This document shows positions 1-11,258 of a stretch of 64,000 nucleotides of DNA, in pieces. The stretch spans positions 2,308,888 to 2,372,887 of the forward strand of contig CP053172.1 in NCBI GenBank assembly GCA_014607495.2, in the 5' to 3' direction. This DNA comes from Carposina sasakii. Its lineage: Eukaryota; Arthropoda; Insecta; Lepidoptera; Carposinidae. The position numbers were made by a program, and so were the translations under genes. Below the pieces are notes generated by a model. That model made no database searches and was not told where the DNA came from. It worked only from the letters and a program-made list of their open reading frames with translations. Within the stretch, counting starts at the first letter, position 1. Every line of letters begins with the position of its first letter.

Positions 1-2
1 AA

Positions 3-944
3 GCTAAAGTAAATGACAAAGTTATAACACTGTCTTTTGACTTACAGAAGTGTCTTCCAACACCTTATTTAACAGCAGGGTTCAGTTTTTATAAGCGACA
101 ATTATGGACCCTGAACTTAACAATTTATAGAGTATCACAATCATCAGCTGATGCATATTGTTTATTATGGGATGAAACAATTGCTGGTAGAGGAGGACAA
201 GAGATAGCTTCTTGTTTATATCACCATCTGAACACCCTACCTAATAACTTGGACGAAATTAACATGTATAGTGACAGCTGCCCAGGACAGAATCGAAATA
301 TTTATGTTGCTATTATGATCTTGTATTTTATAGAAAACTCTATCAACTCGCCAAGCATTATAAACCTTAAGTTTCTAGAACCTGGCCACACACATATGGA
401 AGCAGACACTATACATGCTGCTATAGAAAAAGCTAAAAAAAAAACTGCAATGAAAATAGAATTACCAAAAGACTGGGCAAACCTAATCAGAACAGTCCAT
501 AGGAACCCAAAAATAAATGTTGTAGAAATGCAACAGTCACAGTTCTACAACTTCCAAAAACTGCTCACTTCACAATACATACACCGAAAAATAAATTCAG
601 TGAAAGAAAAGGTAAATTGGAATAAAATAAAATGGATACAGTGTAGAAAAGTAGATCCAGGGGTATTATACTACAAATACTCATTTGATGATAGTGAAGA
701 ATTATTCAAAGTGCTAAGTGTAAAAAGAAACCGAAATATGACACGTTCACTATCAGAAGATACTGCACCAGTGGCACCTCTCATGCCCCTAAATCAGAGA
801 CCTATTAAACTCCCTGCACCAAAGGTCAGAGACCTGCAATCATTTCTGGAGTACCTTCAACCATCCAGCCGTCCATTTTATGAGTCTTTGGAGACTGGCC
901 CCGAAATGGAAGATATTGTGTCATGTTCTGATGAAGAAAATTAA
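3..944 (+). CDS. DUF7869-like protein, 5' end outside window
   Basis: The reading frame is open from base 3 to a TAA at 942-944, so at least 313 residues are present and the N-terminus lies upstream of the window. Visible landmarks are FDLQKCLPTPYL and SFYKRQLW near the start, a DSCPGQNRN block at about residue 90, and EPGHTHMEAD about 45 residues later. I recognise this arrangement from a widespread insect protein family carrying the DUF7869 domain, which looks like an RNase H-fold nuclease of transposon origin. The asparagine/aspartate-rich DSCxGQNRN block would be the second acidic motif. The C-terminal 60 residues are proline- and acid-rich and look disordered. No stop or frameshift is seen, and a polyadenylation signal (AATAAA) follows at about 962. 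It could be a host-domesticated gene or the last exon of a multi-copy element. The family call is from memory of the motif pattern. Confidence 0.7.
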   Translation, partial: AKVNDKVITLSFDLQKCLPTPYLTAGFSFYKRQLWTLNLTIYRVSQSSADAYCLLWDETIAGRGGQEIASCLYHHLNTLPNNLDEINMYSDSCPGQNRNIYVAIMILYFIENSINSPSIINLKFLEPGHTHMEADTIHAAIEKAKKKTAMKIELPKDWANLIRTVHRNPKINVVEMQQSQFYNFQKLLTSQYIHRKINSVKEKVNWNKIKWIQCRKVDPGVLYYKYSFDDSEELFKVLSVKRNRNMTRSLSEDTAPVAPLMPLNQRPIKLPAPKVRDLQSFLEYLQPSSRPFYESLETGPEMEDIVSCSDEEN

Positions 945-1272
945 AAATATTGTAAACTCTATAATAAAATTTCTTAGAAAAACAACATTGGCCTTTTTAA
1001 TATTATACATAATTAGGAACTAACATAATAATTATCATAAGTGCTAAAAAGGCTAAAGTCGTTAATATTTTCCAAAATACCATTTATATCTTATATTAGA
1101 ATTTAAGTCATAAATCTACTTAAAAACATAAATCTAATAATAGTAAAATATTTTTGTTATACTACAATATAACATGTTAATTATAACTATTAATGCTGAT
1201 GCATTGTTAAAACGCTCATTACGGAAAACAATGATAATTGATATTGGCCCTATTAGCACCAGGCCACAGAAT

Positions 1273-1311
<39 letters not shown>

Positions 1312-1313
1312 TC
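945..1313. other. AT-rich spacer with (TA)n microsatellite
   Basis: Very AT-rich 3' flank of the preceding ORF. A TA-dinucleotide run at about 1276-1310 is the only structured sequence. No coding signal was seen. Confidence 0.6.
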
Positions 1314-1673
1314 TCAGTGACTTCGAACATAGGAGCAATACAATATTTTTATAGGCTTAATATCAGTGAAGTCACTGCATGTGCGCATCAGGAATCCCAT
1401 AGCCCTATAAGCCTTGGTTACAATTCTATCTATGTGGCCATTGAAGGAGAATTTACTGTCGAAGTGCACACCAAGCTCTCTCGTATCCTCCACTTTGCTT
1501 ATTCTTTGGCCAGCTAGATTATAGATGTAAAAATATGTGGTATATAAAAGAGAGGGCGATAGTCTAAGGACGTTGACCAATCTTACAACTAATCCATTAT
1601 CAGTACCTGGTACTTCTGAATGGATAGAGAAACAAAACAGAGACCGCTTAAGGTAAAAGAAGTAAGCGTTCAT
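1314..1673 (-). pseudogene. Non-LTR retrotransposon reverse transcriptase fragment
   Basis: On the minus strand the frame reads RELGVHFDSKFSFNGHID, then ITKAYRAMGFLMRTC, then a short IKILYCSYVRSH. This matches the conserved segment after the RT fingers/palm in jockey/I-type LINE ORF2 proteins (DLGVxFDSKLSFxxHI ... ASRALGFIxRTC ... LxxLYxSLVRSHLEY). Only this segment survives; the catalytic FADD box and both flanks are missing. It is a truncated, dead LINE copy. Confidence 0.7.
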
Positions 1674-1785
1674 ATTACTGAAACCGCGGCCACGGCGAGT
1701 AGCATCGAGGGTACAGTTTCATGTAATTAGGTAAAGTTAATTGACAAACAAGTCAATCTTAGACTTTATTTGAGATTTTTTTTTA

Positions 1786-2836
1786 AAGACGTAGATCAAC
1801 TGTTGGCCGAATATCACGAAGTTTTCGTATCTAATGGAGAACCTACCACGCATACGGAACACCAAATTGACACTACAGAACACGGGCCAATGTACGTCAC
1901 CCTGGGTAGCACCAGTTGTTATGGTACCCAAACGTAACGGAGATGTTAGAGTTTGTATTGACTATTGACTGTATTGGCTTAACGAAATCACTGTGCCTGA
2001 TTCATACCCAATTCCTCGAATAGACGATCTATTTCACTCTGCAAAGCCAACACCGTTCGTGATAAGCCTGATAACAATTGATTTGAAGGCTGGTTATTGG
2101 CAAGTTTAGAGAACAAGATGAAGACAAAACCGCTTTCATTACTCCCTTCGAAATTTACAAATTCAAGAGTATGCCGTTTGGACTTCGCAACGCACCAGCT
2201 ACCTTCCAGCATCTGATAGACCGCGTACACACATGTAATTTTTTTTATTTTTTATTATTATTTAAAAATAAAATATAAATCAGTTAATCTGGAACACGTA
2301 AGACTTTTGGCGTACCTTGACAATATCATCATTTTCTATTCGACATTCGAGGACCACTGTTCAGATTAGATAGACATTCTGCAAAAGTTTATAGAGTACA
2401 ACCTGACAGTGAATAGAGATAAATGTCATTTTTGTTGCTCGTCAATGAAATACCTTGGGCACATCATTACCCCAAATGGTTTATCTACTGATCCAGAGAA
2501 GACACAAGCAATTATGAAGATGCCAGTTCCAATGAACCTCAAGCACCTAACCTCGTTTTTACAAATTTGCTCCCAGTATCGTCGCTTCGAGACGAAGAGA
2601 ACATTTCAACTATTGCAGAACCTCTAACAAGATTGACCAAGAAAAACGCGGTATGGCAGTGGACTGATGAGCAAGATAGAGTGTATAACGAACTAAAGCA
2701 TTGGTTAACAATTGCGTCTGTTCTGCACCAAGCTGATGAAAGCCGCTTGTATATTATTAAAACTGATGTTAGCAATTACGCTTTAGGAGCTGTTTTGGTC
2801 CAGGGGGAGAAAGAAAACGACCGTAAAATAAACTAG
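1786..2836 (+). pseudogene. Ty3/gypsy-type pol relic (reverse transcriptase to RNase H start)
   Basis: The plus strand encodes, with several stops and frame changes, the ordered landmarks of a gypsy-group polymerase: a VAPVVMVPKRNG block, an LKAGYW block, [13 protein letters not shown], a degraded catalytic box YLDNII (the family has YxDD) and KYLGHIITPNGL. The beginning of RNase H (around 2690-2800, DVSNYALGAVL) follows. An AT-rich insertion of about 50 bp splits it at 2238-2290. There is no open frame over the whole length, and no LTRs, gag or env were recognised. It is an inactive fragment. Confidence 0.85.
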
Positions 2837-2842
2837 TAGAGA

Positions 2843-3028
2843 CTGTCTCAGTACACAGTGCCCCTCGCCGTGGAGGTAAGCAATGGCAAGCTTGTCTCTA
2901 CCAGAGATCTTTTCCAGCAAGCCATTTCTTTACATTTTCTTAAATTAAGAAGTCTTTGTGGTCAAAGGTTCCAGTCCGGTGAAGAAGCAGTTGACACTTT
3001 CAAGTCAGCCATTTTGAACACCCCCACT
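2843..3028 (+). pseudogene. Mariner transposase relic, left part (split by insertion)
   Basis: The frame reads LHFLKLRSLCGQRFQSG then EEAVDTFKSAILNTP, which matches the region after the third catalytic Asp of mariner transposases (FPKLKxxLxGQRFxxxEEAVxAF). The match stops exactly at a TTAA (3029-3032). It resumes after a second TTAA at 8223-8226 with the C-terminal mariner motif WFERMEKCI plus GEYFEKQ and a stop. The piggyBac-like elements between the two TTAA sites therefore inserted into this older mariner copy. The N-terminal two thirds of the transposase are not recognisable here. Confidence 0.7.
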
Positions 3029-3488
3029 TTAACCCTACAAGGCACCCAGTACCATATGTGGAACACCTATTTTTTATCGTTCCTACAGCTACAAAATATG
3101 AATAGCACCATCTTTTGACATCTTAAAAGAAACTTTAGATATGCAGCATCGTAGTAATACAGCCCATTATGAATAGATGTCGTGACTGTTTTTGTTATTG
3201 TGGACATCGTGTGAAATTTGAATGAAAGTGTACGTTAGCCGTTCGTGTGAATTCAAAAATCTATAAAAAATACTTACTGAATAGTTCTGAGTTCGAAAAA
3301 AATCGTTTGTGCTGTAACAAAGTGTATATTTCGCAGAGGTAAGTTGTTTTTTTATATTACTGGAGTTTACCTATTAGTAAATCACAATTTTATCTATGTT
3401 CCACTTGCGGTACGTTGAGCTTTGACGCTCGTTTTAACAAATACATACGGCAACTTGTCTTATGAATACTTTGATTTTATTGCAGATT

Positions 3489-5456
3489 ATGGCGCGAAGA
3501 ATATTGGGTGATGAAGAAATTGAAGGTTTCTTGAATATTCCTTCTGGGAGTGAAGATGAAGAAGATTTTTCTGATGCTGACAGTGATGAAGACATTGAAA
3601 AAATTCAGTCTGTCCAACATTTTTTATCTGAATCACTCAGTGACGTGGAAACTTCATTATCGCCGCTGAGACATCAGTGTTCATCTCCCGCCAACGAGGT
3701 TGTCATGAATATTGACAATCGTCAGCCAGAAGCACTAGACCCTCAGCCTAGTACATCAGGAGTGAATTCAGGGACAACTACAGGTACTATAAGACAATCT
3801 CGGGCACCTAGACGATCATCGACTATGAGTAACGCATTTTCTCGTAGAACTAGAATCCCTGACACTGTGACTGTCACCAAAAGGAAAAAAAGAAGGTTTA
3901 TTTGGAATAAAACAACTTTTCAATCCCCTCATTTTCTATTTACAGGAAACACAAACTTACAGTCACCTATTATAGACTTTGAAACTCCCCTTCAGTGTTT
4001 TTCATGGTTTTTTAATGACGAGTTACTTCAGCATATTGTACAAGAAATGCATAAATTTAGTGTGCAAAAAAATCCCTCAAAACCATTTACAGTTTCAGTA
4101 GTTGAATTGAAAAAAATTATAGGTGTCTGTGTAATTATGAGCTTGGCACCACTGCCAAATATCCGAATGTATTGGGCAGTTGAATTGGGTATTCCTCTGA
4201 TTATGGAGACAATGTCGCTAAATCATTTCAAAAAGATCTGCCAGTTCCTACACTTCAACGACAACTCCACGCAACCGCCATCAAATAGTCCTGGATATGA
4301 TCGTTTGCATAAAATAAGGCCAATCTTGGAAACTTTAAAAAAAAAATTTCAAAGCGTGCCTAAAAGAGAAGCACTATCCGTCTACGAGCAAATGTGTGCG
4401 ACAAAAGCTTCAAATTTCCTAGTAGAAGTAGTAGAAGTACCTTCCTAACAAGCCACATAAATGGGGCTACAAATTGTACGTTCTTTGCGACGATCGTGGC
4501 TTTGCTTACGATTTTGAAATATATTCAGGGATGGAGAACAATCCCGTACTAAGATATTCTAGTGAACCAGACTTAGGAGCAAGTTCAAATGTCGTAGTAC
4601 GCTTAGCTAGGTGCATACCAAAAAATAAAAATTACAAATTATTTTTTGATAATTATTATACGTCTGCAGAGTTGATTGCTTTTTTGGCCCAAGAAGGAAT
4701 AAAGTCGCTGGGAACCATCAATAAAGGTCGTCTAGGAAAAGATCTCCAAATACCTTCTATAAAAGACCTAAAAAAAGAAAAGGTTCAGAGAGATTATTCA
4801 GAGCAATGGGTGGCAAATTGTGATAACACAGATATAGTCACTGTTATTTGGTACGATAACAAACCAGTTATTTTATCGTCATCTTTTGTGGGTCAAGAGC
4901 CAATAGAATCGGCAAGGTACAGCAAGAAACAAAAAAAGTATATACAAGTAGATTGCCCCCAAATAATCAAAAAGTATAACCAACACATGGGTGGTGTGGA
5001 CCTCCTGGATTCATTCCTGGGGAAATATAAAATAAAAATTAGGACCAGAAAATGGTACCTGAGATTATTTTACCATCTTCTTGATGTTACTCTTATCAAT
5101 AGCTGGTTATTGTACAGAAGAGTTGGGGAGCAGCAGCATACGCTAACGGCACTGCAACAGAAAGACTTCAAATTTGAAGTAGGAAAAAGTTTATGCATGT
5201 CTGGGCCATCCATAAAAGAGGTAGACCAAGTTTATCTCATGAAATTGAAAAAAGAAGGAAGAAGCCTAATACAGCAGTACTGCCTCCTCGTGATGTCAGA
5301 CAAGATGGATTTGAACATTTTCCTATTTGGGGCGAAAAAAGACAATGTTGCAAATATCCTGGTTGCAAAGGAAAAACCTTCATATCCTGTGAAAAATGTC
5401 GAGTAGAACTTTGCCTGAATAAAGATAATAACTGTTTTAGGAATTTTCATCGATAG
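3489..5456 (+). pseudogene. piggyBac-like transposase (element 1), frameshifted
   Basis: DDE_Tnp_1_7-type transposase. From the ATG at 3489 it has an acidic N-terminal region (GSEDEEDFSDADSDED), then the conserved core, and a C-terminal cysteine-rich finger CCKYPGCKGKTF...CEKCRVELCL. Upstream, a donor (CAGAG|gtaagt near 3337) and an acceptor (ttgcag|ATT at about 3486) predict an intron just before the ATG. Three lesions are visible. The first catalytic Asp of the VDEQ motif is a Tyr codon (TAC, 4383-4385, read SVYEQM). The frame shifts around 4420-4440 in a short tagaagtagtagaag duplication. It shifts again at about 5215, just before the finger. Catalytic Asp 2 (FFDNYYTS) and Asp 3 (HMGGVDLLDS) are intact. 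It cannot make an active enzyme as it stands. Confidence 0.9.
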
Positions 5457-5584
5457 GTTATTTAATAGAAAATACATTATTTTATATTTTATTGCTCACT
5501 ATAAGTCTCTAATTAAATAAAATTCAAACAGGAAAGTGTTTCTAAAACAATTCAATTGTTCTAGTTTATTACCAAAAAGTATAG

Positions 5585-8083
5585 TTAACCCTTTACCGCA
5601 TTGTGGGTCATATTTAGACCAAACCATAATTTCTGAAATATTTTCCTATAGAATATCTTTTTTGTCGTTTTGTGCATGACGTACCAAATAAGTAACATTG
5701 ACGTTCCATATTATTCAGAACAGCGTCATCTAGCGATATATTTTATGAACAAAATCGGTCACAAAACTACAGCAACAGGTTGCGACCAGTAAAACGCGCA
5801 TTCCCAGTTTTTTTAATTGTGAAATAAATATAAAACTACGTGTTACTGTTATCAAATAAATAAAATAGTAAGAAACAACATCTAGAGATTAGTGTAAGGT
5901 AAGGATTTATCACTTTATATATAAAATAATAAAAGTTATTCATAGTTAATGGTATGGATCAAATTTGGAACAACATGCAGAAATGTCTCGTTTTCTATCG
6001 TGTCTTTTACAATGATTGTTATTTACTTATATATAAATATTATTGCAGAAAACTTGCCGAAATGGACCCGCGTAGGTTTTATGGGGGTATCCATACGATA
6101 ATCAATGATTTTCCGGACGACAGTTTGGACGAAGATCTATCAGATGACGAACATCGGAGAAATAGAGGCCGAAAGGCTCTACCACCTCGATATGTTCCAG
6201 AATCTGATGAATCGGAGTCTGAACCTGAAGATAATGTACCTTTATCTCAATTGCCCTCCACTTCAACGAGGGCTGTAAGGGCTGAAAAGCCTCGATGGAG
6301 AGACGGATTTTTAGAAAGGGATGAGTCTGAATTACTATTTACTGGAGATTCAACTTTGCACCCAGAGATCACGGCTTTAGAGACACCATTACAGATTTTC
6401 AAATATTTGTTTACTGATGAAATTTTTGCACATATCTACCAACAAACCAATAAATATGCCATCGAAAAACGACCTGAAAAAATCAGTACTATTACTATAA
6501 AAGAATTGGAACAATTCGTTGGCATATGTCTTTATATGTCTATAATACAATTACCATCAACGAGATGCTATTGGAGCGAGAACTTAGGGCACCCCAAAGT
6601 CAGTACAATAATGTCCTGTAATCGGTTTGAAGAAATCAAACGTTTTATTCATTTTAACGATAATTCTACACAAATACCGAAAGGCCAGATAGGTTACAAT
6701 CCGCTTCATAAAATTCAACCGTTTTTAGATCATATTAGACTGAGATTTCTGACAGTTCCTAAAGAAGAGTACATGGCAGTGGATGAACAAATAATACCCA
6801 CTAAAAGCAGGTCATCTATGCGGCAATATAACCCAAAAAAACCTCATAAATGGGGGTACAAAAACTTTGTTCTTAGCGGCAGTTCTGGATTCAGCTACGA
6901 TTTTGAGATTTATACTGGAGCTCAAGGTCCAATACAATCTGATATTGATTTGCCCAAGATTAGTACTTCCAGTGATGTTGTCGTTCGACTTTCAAGAACA
7001 ATACCCTGGTCCTTCAGAAGGTTACAACTACAAGTTATTCTTCGATAATTGGTACACGTCGCTACCACTTTTGACTTATCTAAACGAAAAAGCAATATTG
7101 CCATTAGGCACAATAAAAGCTAACCGGATTCCAGGTTACAAGGTTCCAGCAGAAAAAAAAGGGAAGAGGGGCAACAGTTGAAAAACTAACCACTGTCGAC
7201 AATACAGATGTTTCTATAGTAACCTGGTACACATACCTTTAGATAATAGGGTGGTGAATTTGGCTTCAACTTACGTCGGCAGTAAGTTTTCTGGGGCTCC
7301 GGACCATCATCTGAAGTTCGACGTTTCAATAAAAAAGAAAAAACGTACCAAAATATATCGTGTCCTAAATCCGTAATGATTTATAATAGGCATATGGGTG
7401 GAGTGGACTTATTGGATGCTCTTCTTGGCTATTACCGGATCCAGATAAGGTCAAAGAAGTTCTACCATCGGATATTTTTCCATATGATAGATATGGTGAC
7501 AGTCAACGCCTGGTTACTATACAGACGAGCCTTAGATGATTCGGAACCATCACTGCCTTTAGCAGATTTTAAATGCGCAGTAGCTGAAGGTTTATGTCAA
7601 ACTGGTAAACCATCTACGAGTGGCAAAAGAGGACGACCTTCTTATGACTTGGAGAATGCTATTGAAGCAAAAAAATCGAGAGGAGCGATTGCTGTTATGC
7701 CATCCAGGGATGTTCGGCTAGATAAAATAGATCATTTTCCTATCTACACTACTAGACAGCGCTGTAAGGTACCAGAATGTATTGGTAGATCACACATTGA
7801 GTGTCAAAAATGCAAAGTGAGCCTTTGTCTAAATGACAAAAGAAATTGTTTTATGCTTTTTCATACAATATAATGTTAACAATATATTATTTTAATTTTG
7901 TTTTTATACCTCTCAATTTTTCCATTGCTCACTGGAACAAATATGTACCAAACAAAAAAGCCTTTTATTTTCATTATGTATTCAATAAACTCAAAAAAGG
8001 TGAAATACGTGTCTTTTAATTTTTTATTTTCTATAACATATTTTTTTCGTTGAGAAAAAAAAAATCATGCGGTAAGGGGTTAA
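5585..8083 (+). mobile_element. piggyBac-like element 2, nested in element 1, with TIRs and TTAA
   Basis: The element is 5589-8079 (2491 bp), flanked by TTAA at 5585-5588 and 8080-8083. Left end CCCTTTACCGCAT and right end (reverse complement) CCCCTTACCGCAT form 13-bp inverted repeats with one mismatch. It lies wholly inside the 3' part of element 1, so it is the younger insertion. It encodes a transposase in the same orientation as its host. Confidence 0.92.
6062..7873 (+). pseudogene. piggyBac-like transposase (element 2), frameshifted
   Basis: The frame from the ATG at 6062 (after an acceptor ttgcag|AAAAC at about 6049, with a 5'-UTR donor near 5898) reads MDPRRFYGGIHTI, then an acidic region (DDSLDEDLSDDEH), then the transposase core. 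All three catalytic aspartates are present: VDEQIIPTK (about 6781), FFDNWYTS (about 7041) and HMGGVDLLDA (about 7396). A C-terminal finger CKVPECIGRSH...CQKCKVSLCL closes the protein at 7871-7873. The frame is broken near 7010, at the stop at 7179-7181, near 7245 and before 7376. Similar gene plan to element 1 but clearly diverged in sequence, so the two belong to different subfamilies. Confidence 0.9.
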
Positions 8084-8226
8084 GGCTCAGTGTACCATAT
8101 ATGGAACTGCAATAAAAACTTGATTTATCTGTAAATTATTGTTGTTTTATTTTTATTATTATTTTTTCCTGACTTCTAATCACTAACTAAACCATTTTTT
8201 TTTTTCGCCACCGGTTATAGGGTTAA

Positions 8227-8302
8227 TAATAAAGGTTATAACTGGTTTGAGCGAATGGAAAAGTGTATTAAGCTAAGTGGTGAATACTTCGAAAAACAAT
8301 AA
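8227..8302 (+). pseudogene. Mariner transposase relic, right part
   Basis: Immediately after the right-hand TTAA of piggyBac-like element 1 the frame reads NKGYNWFERMEKCIKLSG then EYFEKQ and TAA (8300-8302). WFxRMxKCIxxxGEYFEK is the conserved mariner C-terminus. It continues the fragment that ends at 3028, with a one-base frame offset from decay. Confidence 0.85.
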
Positions 8303-8930
8303 AAAGTACTATAAGGTTCTAGTTGTGTTTTTTTCTTCAAATGACAAAACTTAAAAGGCATGCCTTGTATTAATAGAAGTGATTATTTTGTAACTCTATT
8401 TGATTGTACTTTTACTATGAATTACTTTTAATTGTGCCTTTTTTACGCCGCAGCATGCAGGCAGTTGTGGAGAAACATCTGTAAATTATAACATAATATA
8501 CCCATGACTACAAATAAAGAATTGAATTGAATTCATTCATGCCTACTCAAAGTGATGTAATTTAAATGGGTAAGAGTGCTCATATAAACATATAAGCTCA
8601 TATAATCAGAACGTCAAATCAACAGACCAAGATATTAACTAGCTACGACCATCTGCTGGAAGAGATTGACGACAACATTTGGACAACGAAGCTCGCTATG
8701 ATGCTTTGAGGTTGACGAGCATGTAGTCATTGCTCTGTTCCTGGGTTTCTCATGGGCAGTGCAATCAGCCCAGGAGTTGTCAGCTTCAGCGATGGGGGTG
8801 TACAAGCTGCAATCAGCAGTTGAATATTTGCACTATATCTTGGTGTTAAAAATAAATAAAACTGATAAAATACGCGCAGAGCTACGGTACAAAGAATGCA
8901 AAATGCGGCAAAATGACATTTGGTTTTTTT
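8303..8930. other. Spacer, no gene recognised
   Basis: AT-rich sequence following the mariner relic. Short open frames at 8727-9007 overlap the start of a dispersed repeat and show no protein similarity that I recognise. A LINE-tail-like stretch (about 8505-8535, tacaaataaagaattgaattgaattc) is the only repeat-like feature. Confidence 0.5.
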
Positions 8931-8931
8931 T

Positions 8932-11160
8932 TTGTTTAGTTTATCCCGAAGGAAAGGCAAGGGGAACTATGCCCATACAGCCATTGTCTTTAGTAAATGA
9001 TGTCTGAATTTATGATGGATGATAATGATGATGATGAATGGAAACTTCGGGAAAATCCTCAAGAATGAGTGTGAAATTGGTCAAAATCAAAAATAATTGC
9101 AGAAACAACTTACATGAGGAGATCATATTCCGACCAAAGTTTTACTCAGCTTACCTGCATATAAAACCATACACACGCACTAGATTCACATCACATGTAA
9201 ACAAAACATAACTTATCTACCAGAAAACATGACTTTACGGCACATGCAAGCCATTTACAAATAAATTTTGATTTTCACTAGAAAATTACACCCGCTCCCT
9301 TCTGAATTTTCCCGCCGAATCGTTTTTTTTTTGTGTGGTTTATACGGGTTTATACTGAAGGAGAGGAAAGGGGAACTATGCCCATACAGCCATTGTCTTT
9401 AGTAAATGATTTCTGAATTTATGATGATGGATGATAATGATGATGAATGAAAAAGTCGGAAAAATTCTCAAAAACTAGTGTAAAATTAGTAAAAATTAAA
9501 ATGAATTGCAGAAACTACATATCTTTTTCCAACTCATGTTTTACCCAGCTTATCTGCATATAAAATAAAACTATACTGCACTAGCCTGCATTAGAGTCAC
9601 GCATTTACCAGAAAAATTCACGGACATTCGAGCCATTTACAAATAAACCTGCGGTTTTCTTGTGACATGGTACGGTTGATACTCTACACGATACTAAAGA
9701 AAATGTCTGTCTGTATGGTAGACATATTAGATTCCCTTTTGTTCGGAATCGAGTAAACTATTTAAAAAGAAGCAAATAAAATAGGGGGTCGGCGGGAAAA
9801 GCTGGAAGGGTGCAGGTGTAATTTTCTTGTAGAAATAAATAAATAAATAAATAATTTTCACACACTACACAGCACATTAACCTAGTCTCACACTAAAATC
9901 CCTAAGGTCTTGTGTCGTGGGTACTAAGTAACGGTATATAAATACATAGATAAGTATAGAAACATCCAAATAAAAAAATATTTGTAAATATGTCCGTAAA
10001 GTGATGTTTTCTGGTAGATAAGTTATATTTTGATTACTTGTGGTGTGAATCTAGTGCGTGTGCATGGTTTTATACGCAGGTAAGCTGAGTAAAACTTTAG
10101 CCGGAATATGATCTCTTCATGGGCCCATGTAAGTTGTTTCTGCAATTATTTTTCATTTTGACTAACTTTACACTTTTCCCGACGTTTCCATTCATCATCA
10201 TCATTATCATCCATCATAAATTCAGAAATCATTTACTAAAAACAATGGCTGTATGGGCTTAGTTCTCTTTGCCTTTCCTTCGGGATAAACTAAACTAACG
10301 AAATTGATTTGATTTGAAAAAGATTCGGCGGGAAAAGCTGGAAGGGTGCAGGTGTAATTTTCTTGTGAAAATGAAAATTAATTTGTAAATGGCTTGCATG
10401 TGTCCGTAAAGTGATGTTTTCTGGTAGATAAGTTATATTTTGTTTGCTTGTGGTGTGAATCTAGTGCGTATGCATGGTTTTATACGCAGGTAAGCCAAGT
10501 AAAACTTTAGTCTGAATACCATCTCTTCATGGGCTCATGTTAGTTGTTTCTGCGATTAATTTTGATTTCGACTAATTTTACATCCATTCTTGAGGATTTT
10601 CCCGACGTTTCCATTCATCATCATCATTATCATCCATCATAAATTCAGAAATCATTTACTAAAGACAATGGCTGTATGGGCTTAGTTCCCCTTGCCTTTC
10701 CTTCGGGATAAACTAAACAAAATAAAAACCAAAAAAAGCAAATAAAATAAGGAGATTCGGCGGGAAAAGCTGGAAGGGTGCAGGTGTAATTTTCTTGTGA
10801 AAATCAAAAAATATTTGTAAATGGCTTGCTTGTGTCCATAAAGTGATGTTTTCTGGTAGATAAGTTATATTTTGATTACTTGTGATGTGAATCTAGTGCG
10901 TGTGCATGGTTTTATACGCAGGTAAGCTGAGTAAAACTTTAGCCGGAATACGATCTCTTCATGGGCCCATGTAAGTTGTTTCTGCAATTATTTTTAATTT
11001 TGACTAACTTTACACTTGTTCTTAAGGATTTTCCCGACGTTTCCATTCATCATCATCATTATCATCATCCATCATAAATTCAGAAATCATTTACTAAAGA
11101 CAATGGCTGTATGGGCTTAGTTCCCCTTGCCTTTCCTTCGGGATAAACTAAACAAAAAAA
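8932..11160. repeat. Cluster of five copies of a ~400-bp repeat, convergent orientation
   Basis: Copies A (8932-9322) and B (about 9337-9690) lie on the plus strand. Copies C (about 9788-10297), D (10322-10722) and E (10755-11157) lie on the minus strand. Each begins TTTAGTTTATCCCGAAGGAAAGG and runs through CCATACAGCCATTGTCTTTAGTAAATG, a GATGATAATGATGATG block, a CATGCAAGCCATTTACAAAT segment and ends CTTTTCCCGCCGA. Copy C is interrupted at about 9836-9995 by a minus-strand SINE-like fragment. Partial copies recur at 15258-15340 and 16160-16400. There is no coding capacity. The arrangement suggests a nonautonomous element that has spread locally, possibly by tandem or foldback duplication. The superfamily is unknown to me. 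Confidence 0.8.
9836..9995 (-). repeat. SINE/LINE-tail fragment inserted in copy C of the cluster
   Basis: The reverse complement contains the same GTACCCACGACACAAGACCTTAGGGAT and GACTAGGTTAATGTGCTGTG-like tail that closes the tRNA-headed SINE at 63213-63455. The tRNA-like head is absent. An (AAAT)n run marks one edge at 9826-9850. Confidence 0.7.
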
Positions 11161-11258
11161 AACAAAAAAATAAACAAACAAAATCTCAATTTTTAATTTT
11201 TACCTACAGTAGATTTTACCTATAATTTCATTAATATTTGTTGCGTACACAATATATA

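Larger units (their letters stand above)
3029..8226 (+). mobile_element. piggyBac-like element 1 (outer), TTAA-flanked, interrupted by element 2
   Basis: The element runs from 3033 to 8222 and is flanked on both sides by TTAA, the piggyBac target duplication. Its ends are CCCTACAA on the left and, read inwards on the opposite strand, CCCTATAA on the right. A related subterminal sequence GTACCATATRTGGAAC lies near both ends (about 3050 and 8094). It carries a decayed transposase (3489-5456) with a 5'-UTR intron. A second piggyBac-like element occupies 5589-8079 in its 3' untranslated part. Without that insert the element would be about 2.7 kb, an ordinary size for the superfamily. Confidence 0.85.

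Noticed and set aside
3000..3118. Continuation of the mariner-like frame past 3032
   Set aside because: From 3033 the sequence is the left end of piggyBac-like element 1, so the residues after NTPTL are not mariner.
8932..11160. CRISPR-like array
   Set aside because: Units are about 400 bp, in both orientations, in a eukaryotic genome, without short repeats or spacers.
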